In this document: piece by piece, positions 1-12,047 of the stretch
Layout of the letters: each line of letters opens with the position of its first letter
Position numbering within the stretch: position 1 is the stretch's first letter
Assembly: GCF_020085105.1 (NCBI RefSeq)
Contig: NC_058063.1
Span: 6,420,501 to 6,484,500 of the forward strand
Reading direction: 5' to 3'
Length of the DNA: 64,000 nucleotides
DNA from: Siniperca chuatsi
Lineage: Eukaryota > Chordata > Actinopteri > Centrarchiformes > Sinipercidae
Notes under the pieces: model-generated
Database searches by the model: none
Seen by the model: the letters and a program-made list of their open reading frames with translations, nothing else
What the model was told of the DNA's origin: nothing
Position numbers and translations under genes: made by a program

Positions 1-517
1 ACCTTCAGCGGAAGACTCATCCCACCAAAAAGCACCACAGAGCGCCACAGGAAGTCATTCCTGCCTGTGGCCATCAAACTCTTTAACTCCTCCCTCTAAG
101 CGTTAGTCTGTATGACCCTTAGCCACTAAACTGGACATTGATCATTACATCTCTGCCATACTTGAATAATTGTGCAATATTCTGTGTATTACCTCCATTA
201 CTGCTGTGCAATATCTTAATAATCTCAATAAGCTACACTTAACTCGACAGTACATGCACCACTACTTATTACTTATATTATTACATTGTATTATTATACT
301 GTATTATCATCATCAACCGGTAAACCCACTTGGTACCTCACACTTATTTTATCTTATACTTATACCCACCTGGTACTTAATTTATTTTCTGACCTGTTTT
401 TATAGTGTATTATATTATATTTTTTGCTAGTACTTTCTCCTGTGTGCACTGACGTACAGGCGAGCTGCTGTAACAAAGAGTTTCCCTTCGGGGATCAATA
501 AAGTATTTCTGATTCTG
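1..517 (+). mobile_element. 3' end of a non-LTR retrotransposon (Rex1-like LINE)
   Basis: The first 100 bases translate as the C-terminal end of a fish LINE reverse-transcriptase ORF (RLIPPKSTTERHRKSFLPV, then a stop). An AT-rich 3' UTR follows, ending in a GGGATCAATAAAGT-type tail and short ATTCTG repeats near 505-525, as Rex1 elements end. The 5' part lies outside the window. The family name is from memory of such tails. Confidence 0.6.
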
Positions 518-525
518 ATTCTGAC

Positions 526-1028
526 AAAATGTGGCATTTGGGTATTTCAAAATTCAAGGCAGAGTTTAAAATGATTTCAAAATTGAGGATCATTTGGATC
601 CCACCTCAGAGGTGGATGTGACATAGATTGACAAATAGCCTAGGCTTCTCTTTTCCAAGATATTGTTACCCAAGATGTTCATTACATTTAAATTCTAATT
701 TGAATGTGCCCGACAAATGTGAAAGGGTTTTAGTTCTAACAGAACCAACATTAGCCCAGTCTGAAAGTCAAGAGAGCAGCAAACAAGACTGTCCTTTCAC
801 TGTGTTTGCAGTGTAATAAAATCATCTGGCACCAGAATGGAAGTCCTCATTCAATGTATGTGTAACACACTTCATTGAGTGTAAATCATTTTGACTTACT
901 GAGTGCTATATTAACGGGAAAATTTATTTGAAAATCAGTGTGTTGTAAGCCGACCTCATCGGGTATCAATCCAACAATTATCACCTATGTATTGGCTGTA
1001 TGCTTACACATTCCTCATTCCTAATACA
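526..1028. other. No recognised feature
   Basis: AT-rich sequence. A 62-codon open frame at 628-816 has no recognisable domain and no splice context; I see nothing else. Confidence 0.5.
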
Positions 1029-1172
1029 CTGTGGTAAATGTGGGCAGATTGAATCTCAGACCACCATTTCTGTTCAAAGAGGGGTTTTCTTTTTTTCAAG
1101 AAGCCATTTTTGTGAGTTCCCGGTCCATTTTTCACATTTGAGAATGACTCCCGGATGAGAGCCAATATATCT
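1029..1172. mobile_element. Penelope-like element fragment, inverted junction
   Basis: Bases 1029-1110 are the reverse complement of the GIY-YIG nuclease C-terminal region seen at 21080-21190. They are followed directly, on the plus strand, by the element's terminal sequence (TTCCCGGTCCATTTTTCACA, then a GAATGACT...CGGATGAGAGCC motif) also seen near 15050, 18500 and 21420. Two oppositely oriented pieces meeting in this way fits the inverted copies that Penelope-like elements often leave. Confidence 0.6.
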
Positions 1173-1499
1173 ACAATAGATCAGCAGAAATGTTAAAACA
1201 ATCAATTGATTACAGAATGGAAATACCTGTTAAATTGCACTGATAGCAGTCACACACAAAACACCCCAACAATTAAGAAAGCCATATGCAAAACAGGAAA
1301 TGGCCAATATAGCCTGGTGGCAAAGGATGGACAGTCTTAATAAATGGTGCTGGAGCTATTTGATAACCAAACCACAGACCCTTTTACAGCCGACATCATA
1401 TGCATGCTCATGTTGGCAACCACAGTAGCATTCTGCCCCAGCCATCCAGACAAGTTAGCAAGCTTTAAACATTGAATTAAAACTTTTACCAGCATCAAA

Positions 1500-2255
1500 A
1501 TGTCTGGTTTTTGCATGTTCGGTTGTCAGAATCGATATTCCAACAGCGGACTCAAGTTCTACAGAATTCCGACAGGATCATGGCTGCAAGTTATTAAACA
1601 TGTTGACTGCCACTAAACTGAGGACACGATCAAAAATGCTGTCATTTATATCAGGTAAGGTTATCTATCTACTCTTTTATTTCACTGGAAAGCCTGGTTT
1701 ACATAAACAATTGTCGGTCAAATGTAGACTAATATTCTAATGTGGCTAAAGTTTGGTAACCAGTGTTAGCTGGTATTAGATTTGGCTAGTAAACAATGGG
1801 GTGTGTGTGTGTGTGTGTGTTTAATTTTCAGGTGAGGTGTCAATGGACTTGAGTAGTCCTGATTTTGTGCCTTCTGTGTTTGTACACAAAACAAAGTCAG
1901 AAACCCCAGGCAAAGATGGATAGGTACGAATAATTAGGCCTGCCGCCTCTTAATCGTTTTTAAATTTAAAATAAAGCAACTATGAGTATCATAGTTGCTT
2001 TATTTTAAATTTAAAAACGATTAAGAGGAGGAGCCTATGGCGGAAAAACCTAAGAAGTCCAAGAAAAGTTTCTGATACTCCAGATAAAAAAGAAACTCGG
2101 CATTCAGAGGAAGAACTACTGTCAAAAAATGAAAGCAATCGATGGTGAGGACAAACACAGATAACTATTGGTGTCGCTTTTCCTCATTGGAGAGCCTGAG
2201 AGAAGGGACTGAGGGCAGACACGGATGATGCGTTACTGCTCTTGGACAGGTTGGT
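1500..2255 (+). pseudogene. Broken THAP-domain gene, probably transposase-derived
   Basis: The ATG at 1500 opens MSGFCMFGCQNRYSNSGLKF, the start of a THAP C2CH zinc finger (Cys-x3-Cys). The match continues through TEDTIKNA to a plausible donor near 1655. A second exon from about 1832 gives EVSMDLSSPDFVPSVFVH, the usual end of this domain type. The stretch at 2040-2255 resembles the downstream region of fish THAP genes (ITIGVAFPHWRA...DDALLLLDR). The second half of the finger (Cys-x2-His) is missing, and there are in-frame stops, so it is dead. THAP domains are shared by host genes and P-element-like transposases; which one this came from is undecided. A palindrome at 1935-2036 interrupts it. 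Confidence 0.6.
1935..2036. repeat. Near-perfect 40-bp-arm palindrome
   Basis: Bases 1946-1985 and 1989-2028 are exact reverse complements separated by 3 bases. The pairing extends imperfectly outward to about 1935 and 2036. The arms are AT-rich in the centre (TTTAAATTTAAAATAAAG) and CCTCTTAATCG at the outer ends. It could be a small foldback element or a hairpin MITE; I recognise no family. Confidence 0.8.
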
Positions 2256-2559
2256 ATTTGTAAAATATTTGGAGTAGGCTATGTAGCTATTACGTTTACT
2301 GTACAAAATAATGCTAGAAGGGTTGAGACAAAATTTTTGCACTCCAGCTTTAAAACTGTTGTCTCATTTATATATCTTCTGGGCAGAAACCATTCTTGGT
2401 CATAGCAGATTGTCTTTGTTTCCCACTTGCTTTTTTCCCACTTTCCCACTAACTTTAAAAATCTACCCAACCCTAACCCCCACCATCTAGTGAGTTTGTA
2501 TTTCTAACATTCCTCCTGTAACACATTTTCTGAACCTGAGTGACTGAAATGTCTTGGGT

Positions 2560-4032
2560 CTGTGAGCTGGCCATCCAGGAATGTGATACAGTATGTGGTG
2601 TGACAGTCCTGAATCAGGGCTACATTTTAAGTTGCCCTCTGAGTCCAGAATCTAGTTGCAGCATAAATATACATGTTGGAAATACAGCGGGGCTGGGTTC
2701 TGTTGACCAGTCTGAACCAGATTACCTGAGTTGAAGAAGCGGAAAAGTTGCAGCACAACAGCGTCACTTCTTCACCAGACTGGACCTCCACAGTCTGAGA
2801 TTCAGAAACTGAGACAAAGAGCCAGCCTGAAACAAAGAGCAGAGAGATTTAGTTATCAGCTGATAATGCAACAAACGGATAACAATGCCCCTAAACAATT
2901 GTAGTAGCAACTTAACACTAGAACGGCCACAACGGTCATTTTGACCGTTTTGAAATTTATATGTGCAATAACTTTGTTGAATAAAAAAAATACACTCTTG
3001 CTGGCACCTGACTTTTCCTAAAAGTGTTTGTATTTTTATTTACAATAGGTTTTATATAAATTACACAAAAGGCAAAGAAAATATGATTACCTATTTCGGC
3101 CATACACGGTCATATTGACCGCAGTGAATTTCGAGCTATTCTTTTGTTCTATTGTGCTGGCCCCACAGCACACGAAGCGCAACATCGGAGATGCGCTCAC
3201 AGCCTTCTTGTGTGTGTTTGTGACAATTTTGGGTGGCTGTGGATGTCATTTCAAAATACATGCTGAACGGGGCTCCGTTTCTGGGAAAAGAGGAGACGCT
3301 GAGCAGAGGTCAGCTCGTGGGAGAGAGTGTGGAGCTGAAACTGGGGAGCCATTCCTGGGGAAGGGAAGAAATATTACCAGATAATTTCTTCACTTCTCTC
3401 AAACTGGCCACCGCTTTACAGGCCAAGAAGACCAGCCTGGTTAGCACCCTGTGGAAAACTAAGCGTGAGTCGCCCCCCTCCTCAAAAGAGCAAGCGGAGC
3501 TGTTCAGCACAAAAAGGTGTTAAATGTGAAGATGCGACGCTCACCATCTACCAGGGAAAGCCGAGGAAGAATGTATGTATTCTGAGCTCCGTGCACACAA
3601 GCGTGGGCATCACCGATGGGCTGAAGGCAAAGCGGGAGTCGGTGACACTGGTGTGAATATAGCGTATGCAATAATTCCGGTTTACTATATGCAATGATAT
3701 GAATATTGATAAATGTAAAATTTTACTTTTTTAAATGTATATTTTGGTGTTATTTGTTTTTTTAAAAGATATCCTAACACAATAAATGCATTAATCTCCC
3801 ATTTGGGTAATTTATCATTAGAGATTATAGAGTTTGGAATTTAGTGGTCAAAATGACCGCTTACGGCAATTCTAGTAAGTTTGGAATTCTGGCACCTCTA
3901 GTGTTAATTCAGTTTTGCCTGTGGTTATTAAACTAAACACAAGTTAGCCATGGATATTTTGAGACTAATTCAATGCCAGTACTTACTGAGGCTGCAGAGA
4001 AGTAAAGCTGTTATCCTAGTAAAGCTCATCAT
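2560..4032 (-). pseudogene. Old broken copy of the single-V Ig receptor
   Basis: A leader exon at 4032-3987 (MMSFTRITALLLCSLS, donor intact) and the first half of a V exon starting at 2826 match the intact genes at 8-26 kb. The V part reads [20 protein letters not shown] and WFRLVNRTQPRCISNMY, then diverges and stops near 2650. No second half of the V domain, no transmembrane exon and no tail can be found downstream. A piggyBac element sits in the intron between the two exons. It is the most diverged copy in the array. Its leader-to-V intron phase (1) is unchanged. Confidence 0.75.
2912..3907 (+). mobile_element. Internally deleted piggyBac DNA transposon
   Basis: TTAA target duplications lie at 2912-2915 and 3904-3907, with terminal inverted repeats CACTAGA/TCTAGTG just inside. 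Subterminal GGTCATTTTGACCG-type motifs lie near both ends. The interior holds piggyBac transposase fragments: DNFFTSLKLATALQAKKTSL around 3380-3440 and IYQGKPRKNVCILSSVHTSV around 3547-3606. At about 1 kb it is far shorter than a full element and has lost most of the catalytic core. It lies in the intron of the broken Ig copy, so it inserted into that gene or its remains. Confidence 0.85.
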
Positions 4033-6600
4033 TATGCGTATGATCTTCGTACTGCAATGGAGCTTAAAATCTCTGCGTTCCAGGAAGGAACTCAACTGCA
4101 TATAGAACCAGGCCTTTATTTGAAACTGGCTTAGAGACATGCCTTTATTACCAATTTCCCCTGTTTTCCCTACTCAATTTGATAACATTTTAGAAAACCT
4201 CTCCTTGTTTGTTGATTTGCTATTGTTTCAATTTGCTGTCAATGCTGTTTGTTGCAATGCATACTCAAAATGTCCTCTATGTTGATAAATTCAGGATAGT
4301 TTACATGTCTGTCAGTACAACAATAAAGTCATGCCATACTCTGTTCCCATGAGTTTTTGTCTTTAACAGCAGGACTGTTTCACTAACCAATTAATTCCAG
4401 TTGGTTGTACTTTGCCACTTATTGTACTTTAAGTTACTGTCACTGAACTCAACACTTTGGTATTGTGCTTTCCATTCAGCCTTTCACAATCGTCATGGCC
4501 GCTCAGTTTGACAAGTCTCTTGTAATATCACCTTCTTGAAGACTTAGCTGTTTGGGGATCACCAAATGGAAGAGTAGAAGCCTGAGTATGTTGTCCAAAC
4601 ACTAATGTGAGGCTCTTATGTCAGCCTGTATTTTGAATGGGCTTCAGTTTACAATTAAATCCCAATATCTTCAGAGATCACCAGAGAGACAGATGCTGTC
4701 TCCCTGGGCAGCCATGTGAAGCACGATAACTGTTTCACATGTGGAAAATATAAAACATATAAATATAAACCAGTTACATGCTGTTGTCTGCTCCTGTAAC
4801 CAACTCAGTAAACAGCTCTCAACATTTTTAATAATAATAGATAAGACGTTCAAAATGGCCCCTGTTTTTTTTTTCAAATTCTATATCTGTTTAGCTGTAC
4901 TGTAAAAGAGTGAAATGAGTGTGGGGAAATTGGTTAGTGTGGTGTGTATATAAGGTGACAATTTGAGAAGAGATGGATTTACTCCTGATAGGATTCTAAC
5001 TAATTGCATTTCTACATATACATCAAACATGTCTTCACATTTTAAAAGAAAGTAGTTATGCTTTTGTGTGAAAGCTTTTGTGTTAAAGTAGTACAGTTTT
5101 TGTTGCATGTGGTTTTATTGCAGAGAGCTGAAGGCCAGTCCTCCTGCGGCTTTCGGTTTGGCTGATACACATAGCGTTTACACCACAGTGGAAAATGAGA
5201 CTTGTTGCTTGCCCACATGTGCATGAAAGCTACAGGACAGAAAGCTACAGCTTTTTATTTTAATATACACAGTAACTATGTCAGACAAGTATAAAATTAA
5301 TAAAACTCAGTATAGTCAAATAGAGAAAAATACAGTCTTGTGGAAATATGTTTTACATTTGTGAATGTTGTCTCCTAAACCTTAATACAAATGTAGCCTC
5401 ATGACTCATGATCTTCAGCTCAGATGTGTACTTCGCTCACTCCTCCCTGCTTGCAGACTCTCCCTATAAGGACATTTGACAGTCATCAGTGTCCTTTGCT
5501 GGCTCCTCCTCCAACAAACCACAAACAGGTTTTAGTTTTTCTTATCTTTAGATTACAATCAACGACAAACAATATAAATAAGACAGAGACTGAGAGCAGG
5601 AGAGAAAGAACCATGTGAGAATCAAAACTAGCACTGCCACTAGCAAGAAAATAATATATTTACCTTAATGTTGAATCTTTTTCACAAAATTAGATCTTAG
5701 ACAAATTGGTCTTAATGTCTCCCATCTGATACCCTATGCTTGCTATACTGGATATTTGCTGGAGCAAAAATGTATTGATGCTGTTGTATGCACCTGTTGA
5801 CAAATTAAAGGAACACCCACCTCTTCTGCAGACAGGCATTTGTATTTATCTGACTTCTTGCCGGATATAAATCAGTACTGATGGAAGTAATGATATGAAA
5901 GTAATGATATCACTAGTAGTGACCGTTGAAGCTTAAGTCTAATGCAGGCTACATGACATTCGCCACAATTTGCCTGTTCCATTTTTTTTAAACTCTCATG
6001 TTTGCATGGAATTCAGTGGTTACTCCAAAACAACATAAACAGTGTTCAACATGGCTTCTAAGAAGGTGAAAATGGACCCTAGTGTCGTCTGGACACAAGA
6101 GATGGAGAGGAAGCATTCTAGAATCTGGCACATCTCTCCAACTGGAATAATCTCGTAATCACTACCGGAATCTGAGATCACATGCTGATGGTGCCTTGTA
6201 ATGTAAACAATACATCAGTTCATTCCACAAATAAATGGCTTACTGTAACTCAGTCTTCAAAAAATTGTCAAGAAGATGATGATTTTTGGAAATTTTACAC
6301 CTCTGTAGCTTCTGTAGCTTCCATTATTTTTGTATCAGTCGACCCTGTTGCGCATTGTTGCTCACATAACAACCGAGGCATGGCAATATGAAGTGACTGT
6401 CTATCACACTCACTGAAAACTGGTCTTAAAACTTCACTTTGTGCCATCTAAGTTGTCCTTGGACTATTATTCATTACATGTGAGTCCACAGAGGTCAAAC
6501 ACTGTTGTCTTCTCCTGTTATGACATGTTGAGTCATACTGGGACTTTCTCTTTTACCTGCTGTTTGTGTTATCACAAGGAGCGAGATCAGAAATTCTCAG
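4033..6600. other. No gene recognised; remnants of duplicated flanks
   Basis: Mostly unique-looking AT-rich DNA. Bases 5405-5600 resemble 7435-7630 (shared GTCATCAGTGTCCTTTG and GACAGAGACT blocks). Bases 6200-6540 resemble 11140-11370, the upstream flank of the gene at 8104-10278. These look like decayed copies of the duplication unit rather than genes. No Ig exon was found in it. Confidence 0.5.
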
Positions 6601-6629
6601 AAACTGCTCCTGTAAATCGATCTGATGCA

Positions 6630-6870
6630 CAGTGGGGGTTGTAATAGTAAGACTAACTTTGGTCTTCTTAACACAAGGTCCCTCCCTAACAAATCCTTTA
6701 TCTGTCTTGACATCATCACTTAAAATAATATTTCTTTCTTTCAGATAACTGAGACCTGGCTCAGTGAAGGTCACTCTGATTCCCCTGATTGAATCCACAC
6801 CACCTAATTTTTTTTTAATAAATCTAGATCCTCAGGTAGAGGTGGGGGGCTGGCAGTCATCTATAAAAAA
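6630..6870 (+). mobile_element. L2-type LINE fragment (endonuclease start)
   Basis: Translates in pieces as the start of an L2 endonuclease ORF: GLLNTRSLPNKSFICLDIIT, then ITETWLSEGHSDSPD, then SGRGGGLAVI, with breaks between. Only this small part remains. Confidence 0.6.
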
Positions 6871-7012
6871 TATTGCACATATGTTTATGTGCATATCTGT
6901 GGTAAAGCATGTGTACAGAGTACATGTGCATGTGTACATTTATATATATACACGCCTGTGTGTGTGTATGTGTGTACATATTTATGTGCCTTTACGTATA
7001 TACATATTTGCT

Positions 7013-7130
7013 TTTATTCAATTAAATTTGATTTTATTTATACAGCACCAATTCCTAACAGAAGTTAACTCATTGTACTTTTCCTATAGAGCAGGTCTAG
7101 ACCGTACTCTTTATAATATTATTCTATTCT
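7013..7130 (+). repeat. Teleost interspersed repeat fragment
   Basis: Contains AACAGAAGTTAACTCA and TATAGAGCAGGTCTAGACCG, shared with 63425-63515. It belongs to the same high-copy fish repeat whose distal part lies at 61560-61965. Confidence 0.55.
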
Positions 7131-7149
7131 TTTATCACCTTTTATTATA

Positions 7150-7935
7150 TTAATACCATATTGTCATTGATATGTTTTGTGCTGCTCAGTTTTAATTGTT
7201 ATTTTATTTTTATTATTATTTCATTTACCTTGCTTTTACTGTCTTGTGAAACACTTTGTAACATCTGTTTTTCACATTTTTTCCAGTCTGTACAAATACA
7301 AAGGCTTATACTATTTAGTCAAAACCAATTAGGTCTGTTTCTTTTTTTTACTTTGCTGCAAAGCTTTCACTTTAAAGGCCTCGTAACTTTCGTCGGTTGT
7401 GCTCAGACCGCACTGTGCTGTCTCTTCCTGTTCAGTGATTTTTACCTCACTCACTCCTCCTGCCCCCTGACAGACCATTTGACTCTTCCTGTGAGTAAGC
7501 TTGCCAGTCATCAGTGTCCTTTGTGGCTCCTCCTCATGAAACATCAAAAATGTCCTTATTCCTCTCAGATGAAGATGGGACATGAGGCAGACAAAATACG
7601 AAAGACAGAGACTTTGGCTGAGAGAGAGACCGAAAACAGAAGAAAGAAATTAAAAACTGACCATGAATACAGGAACTTTATTAAAAAACATGTTGCCATT
7701 GACTCTTTCTTCCACTCATTACCCACATGTTTTTGCATGTTGGTAATTAAAATGAAAAATCATCAGTTACACAGTTGCAATTGATTCCTGAGTTTAATAG
7801 TTATTTTATTATTTTCATTATTACTTCATTTATCTTGCTTCTATTGTCTTGCGATGCACTTTCTAACATCTGTTTTGAAAAATGCTATATAAATAAAATG
7901 TATTAGTTTTTTATTATTCCATCATTATTTATTTT
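7150..7935 (+). repeat. Two L2 LINE 3' tails and a local duplication
   Basis: Bases 7170-7280 and 7795-7910 both end like L2 LINEs (GCACTTTGTAACATCTG-type motif; the second also has GCTATATAAATAAAATG). Bases 7275-7430 are repeated, diverged, at 7940-8090 (shared CCAGTCTGTACAAATACA and GCTCAGACCGCACTGTGC). The repeat is the 3' flank of the receptor gene that follows. Confidence 0.5.
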
Positions 7936-8103
7936 CTTTACAATTTTTCCAGTCTGTACAAATACAGAGGCTGATAGTATTCAGTCAAAACCAAGTAGGT
8001 CTGTTTCTTTTTATACTTTGCTACAAAGCTTTGACTTTAAAGGCCTCGTGATTTTCATGTCAGTTGTGCTCAGACCGCACTGTGCACAGGTTGCTTCCTG
8101 AGT

Positions 8104-10278
8104 CTATCTGCTGGCAACATAAATAACACGAGTTTCCATTTCTCTCTCTGATGCAGGCCTCCTGTTTCTTATCGTCTTTGGAAGGAACCGCAACATTGCA
8201 GAGTTCAGGTCATCAGAGCTCAGATTCTGTAAATCAAAATATTTAGGGTCACATACTGTATCTCATACACTGTAGCTGAGTTTGCCAAAAATCCATAAAA
8301 TTGGTGGATTTGTGGGTTGCACAGCAAAGCAATCATTTAAACTAAGTATAGTGTTAACCATAGTTTAGCGTAGTCTAATTTAAATGCTAAAACATGATTT
8401 TTAATTTCACAAGTTAAATTCAAACAAAGAAAAACTCTGTTTAATGATTCAAACTTAGGTTTTTCAAACAACAAAAGGATATAAGTCAGATTGTATGACA
8501 AAAGCCCATTAACAGAAATGGAATTGCTACGCCTTTAGTGGTTTTATATATATACCCAATGGCCAGAATAAAATGTATCAATTGTACGTTTCAGCAAACC
8601 ACAGATAACGTGCAATCTGTAACATTTAATCTCTACGTTTCAAACACTGTGGCTAAAGTCTGGTTAGGTTTAGATATGATACGTATTAGATACATTAAAA
8701 CGTACAGACTGCACCTATCTGTGATTAGTAGAAATGTTCAATTGACAAGAACAAATTCTGGCAGTTGGGCTGATATGCTGAATTTTCTTTTTCTTAACAA
8801 AATATCTTCTGGTTGAGCTGATGGAGCATTTTGATGTGTTTCTAGCAAAGTCATTAAATTTGCTAAAAAAATGCAGTTACTCTCAAGTTAATGAATGTCA
8901 ATTGTCCGTTTGACGTTTGAAGATGTTAGCTGAAATTACAGTTTATAAGTATGAATTAATGGGGATATTTTTTACTTGAGGTTAAAGAGCACTGTTATGA
9001 CTGCCTTTCTGAATTTGCTGTTTGATGCCACCTGCAGCAGCTCAGGACAAAGATCATTAACAGACTGTGTTTAAATGCAACTTTAAAACCAAAATATACA
9101 GTTTATATAAATAAATTGTGGGTTCACCTTGTTTCTTTCTGGCTGCGGTTCTTCATTCACAGCTAAATGGAAAAAGACAAACGCCTGATTAGTTAATTAT
9201 TACTGACCATATACTTTGCTTTGGATTTGTCCATCATGTTGGTACAATTTACAAGAGGATGGGTAAAAATCTACTGTACCTGTCTGAAGTTTCCTGATTT
9301 TAACAGCCAGAACAATGACGATTATAGTGAGGAAAACAGCCAGACCACCCAGGATCACGCTCAGTAGGTTTTTCATTCCATCAGGCTCCTCTACAAGAAA
9401 TATTATAGAATTACACTCAATTACACAATCTGGTGGATTTAGACATGGTTAAGATTGAAATGACTGACTCTATGGTAACTTGCACAATCTAATAAATCTT
9501 AAGAGAGGAAAGGAGAACCTTACTTTCAGCCTTAAAATCCACTTCATCAGATTCACCATTACCTTTAAACAAAGATGGAGGTTAAATCATTTGACACATA
9601 TTGGTTTCTTGTTTGTCTTTATGCTGTTTTCATACTACTGTGACAATACATTAGAGATATACTGTAAATATGATGAGAAAAAGAGATCTTTAAAAGAGGT
9701 AAGGCTTAACTACAATCTTACCTTGAACATTTAAATATGTTGCACTGGCAATGACTGTATGTTTGTTTATGTAAAATCCACAGAAATACAGTCCAGAGTC
9801 AGATAAATCCACTCGCTTGATTTTAAGAAAAACTGTGGTGACGTTGGCGCTCATTGCAAATTTTCCATTTTGAAATCCATCACAGAATGAAGCTTCGCTA
9901 CCAGACTCGTACATAGAGGAGATACAGCTGGGCTTGGTTCTGTTGATCAGTCTGAACCAATCTGTCTGAGTTGGATGTTTGGAAATGTTGGAGCACAGCA
10001 GTGTGACATCTTCACCAGGCTGGACCTCCACAGTCTGAGACTCAGAAACTGAGACAGAGATCCAGCCTGAAACAAACAGCAGAGACAACAAGAGATTTAT
10101 TCCTGAGCATATAATGCAACAGTTACTGTAATAAGGCAACAACAACAATTAATTCAGTTCTAATTTGCCAGTTTGAATTCTGGTAGGTTACTGGTTACAT
10201 GGTGCTGCGAAAAATCAAGTGCCATTACTTACTGAGACTGTAGAGAAGTAAAGCTGTTATCAAGGTAAATCTCCTCAT
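8104..10278 (-). CDS. Single V-type Ig domain receptor, copy A (232 aa, six exons)
   Basis: Exons (5' to 3'): 10278-10233, 10066-9722, 9562-9524, 9390-9280, 9162-9128, 8226-8104; sum 699 nt, one open frame, GT-AG throughout. The start MRRFTLITALLLYSLS is a signal peptide. The V domain (about residues 17-130) has the cysteine pair (LLCSN and GLYFCGF), a WFR core and [10 protein letters not shown], plus two extra cysteines (PSC, SFC). An acidic stalk exon follows, then a helix ([19 protein letters not shown], about 151-173), KIRK, and a tail. In copies B and D the tail has LNYAAL, an ITIM; here the same place reads LNSAML, with serine 201 for tyrosine. The distal VIYVAS is only YxxS. It is probably a leukocyte surface receptor; ligand and family name are unknown to me, and copy A may have lost inhibitory signalling. 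Confidence 0.8.
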
Positions 10279-10325
10279 TGTGCATTTAATCGTGTCACTG
10301 CAAGGTTAGTTTGTACCACTGAGCT

Positions 10326-10331
10326 CTTATA
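10326..10331 (-). promoter_or_regulatory. Putative TATA box of copy A
   Basis: Minus-strand TATAAG about 50 bases before the ATG at 10278. Copies B and D have a CCAAT box and TATAA at similar places. Confidence 0.4.
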
Positions 10332-10339
10332 AAGGGGTT

Positions 10340-11568
10340 TGGAGAGGCGTGGTGTCTTTTGTTTTTTATCTTTCCGCTCACACTGACCTGCCAATGCAAT
10401 GCCTTTGCATATATTTCCAACAACATAAACCCTGAAAATATGACTTCACAGGAAAAGGTGCTAGGAGACTCAAAATCTTGTGATACTACGTTATATCTGT
10501 GTCAGATGCAGTTTGAGACAAAAGTTGCCACAAAGAATTGCAGAGGCATAAAGAACGACTCCCCAGCGACTCCTGCAGTTTTATACAGCAATCCTTGAAA
10601 ACATCCTCACCTAATCCATAACAGTCTGGTATGACATATGAAATATGACAAGAAAACAAAACAAGGAACCTGTGGCGTTATATCTTTATGCTTGACGCTT
10701 GATCCAGTGTTAGGGTTCATTCTAAAGGTGATCAGTAGAACTGATATCATGTACCCTATGATCATCTATAAGGACCAGCTCCCATATAATAATGTTGTTA
10801 AAGGGTTCATTCACTCTGCTTTTGTGTTGATACTCAAATCTGCCCTTTGGACACCCATGACATGCCTTTACAAATTTATGTACCATTCTCAACTTATTTT
10901 AAGCCCTGTCAGTTGCTTCTCCATTTACATGAAAAGCAATTGTGGAAACTTGAGCTGTGGTTACATGTGCCTTTTTATGTAACAGCACATTACGAAACAG
11001 ACTGAGGCACATGGTTTCTATTTCTCAAGTCACTGGATTTAAATCTGTAATATGTGTAATATAGCAGTTGAGCCTTTCTTAGATTCCAACTAATCATATC
11101 AACAGTACAGATGCTTTATGGTAAATGGTTAAAATCCACATTGTCAATATCTTAAAGAAGAAGATGACAATTTTCATTTTTGGCATTCTACATCTCTGCA
11201 ATATCCATTAATTAGTTTATCAGGAAACCCAGTGGTGCATTATTGCTCATACCAACAGAAGATTGGTAAATTGTTCTCTAACAATTCTGAAAACTGGTCA
11301 TAACTTTGTGCCATCCAAGTTGTCCTTAGTCTCCACAAAGCCTTAACACTGTTGTCTGCTCCTGGCAAGTCATAAAATGCGTTTCCGTTCACCTGTGCAT
11401 TTTCAATATGTGTACAAACATGGTGGAAACACCAGGAATTTGGAAACAGAGGTGGAAAAGAGTATTGCAAAAAACAAAGTGCGACTACGTGAAATGGAAA
11501 CTGACTTAGTGAACAAATCATGATGTAAGTGAAGCATGTGACTTAAACATCACTCATCCCTGAAAAGA
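10340..11568. other. Upstream flank of copy A, no gene
   Basis: Bases 10480-10640 align with 16030-16170 and 26410-26530, upstream of copies B and D (TTTGAGACAAAA, AGTTTTATACAGC, TAACAGTCTG). Bases 11140-11370 are similar to 6200-6540. No Ig exon was found in it. Confidence 0.5.
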
Positions 11569-12047
11569 TGCCTATCATATTTAGGGATATGCATTGGCAG
11601 GGAAAACAATGACAATTCCTGGCCAAAAGCGCCATGGACACTGTCCAAAGAAAGGGCATGACTCATAAACACATGAAGCTAGAATCTTCAAACCACTTCT
11701 AGCACAATCCAAACAAATGTGTGCAACTTTCTATGCTGAATATATAATTCGCTATTATTGTTTGCAGTGCTGTTTTCAATAAAATAAATAAAAACTCAAG
11801 TTCTAGTTTTTTGTATAGAAGTCTTTATTGAGTGACATATATCATTGTCTGAAGTTGTTCTGATTCTGGGAATGATGAAATGTAATGATACTGTAAAAAA
11901 ACTACAACATAATATATATAATTTAAAAGGCAAAACACAAAGATATGCAAAAACGGAAAGGTCTTAATGTGGCACAACACTGCTACTAACTAGCAGCAGG
12001 GTAAGAATACGCAAAATTCGATCAAACTGCTGAAAGTCTGAGAGCTG

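Noticed and set aside
6764-7784. Long plus-strand frames of 129 and 207 codons
   Set aside because: Translate AT-rich LINE tails and a flank repeat; no domain, and composition like noncoding sequence.
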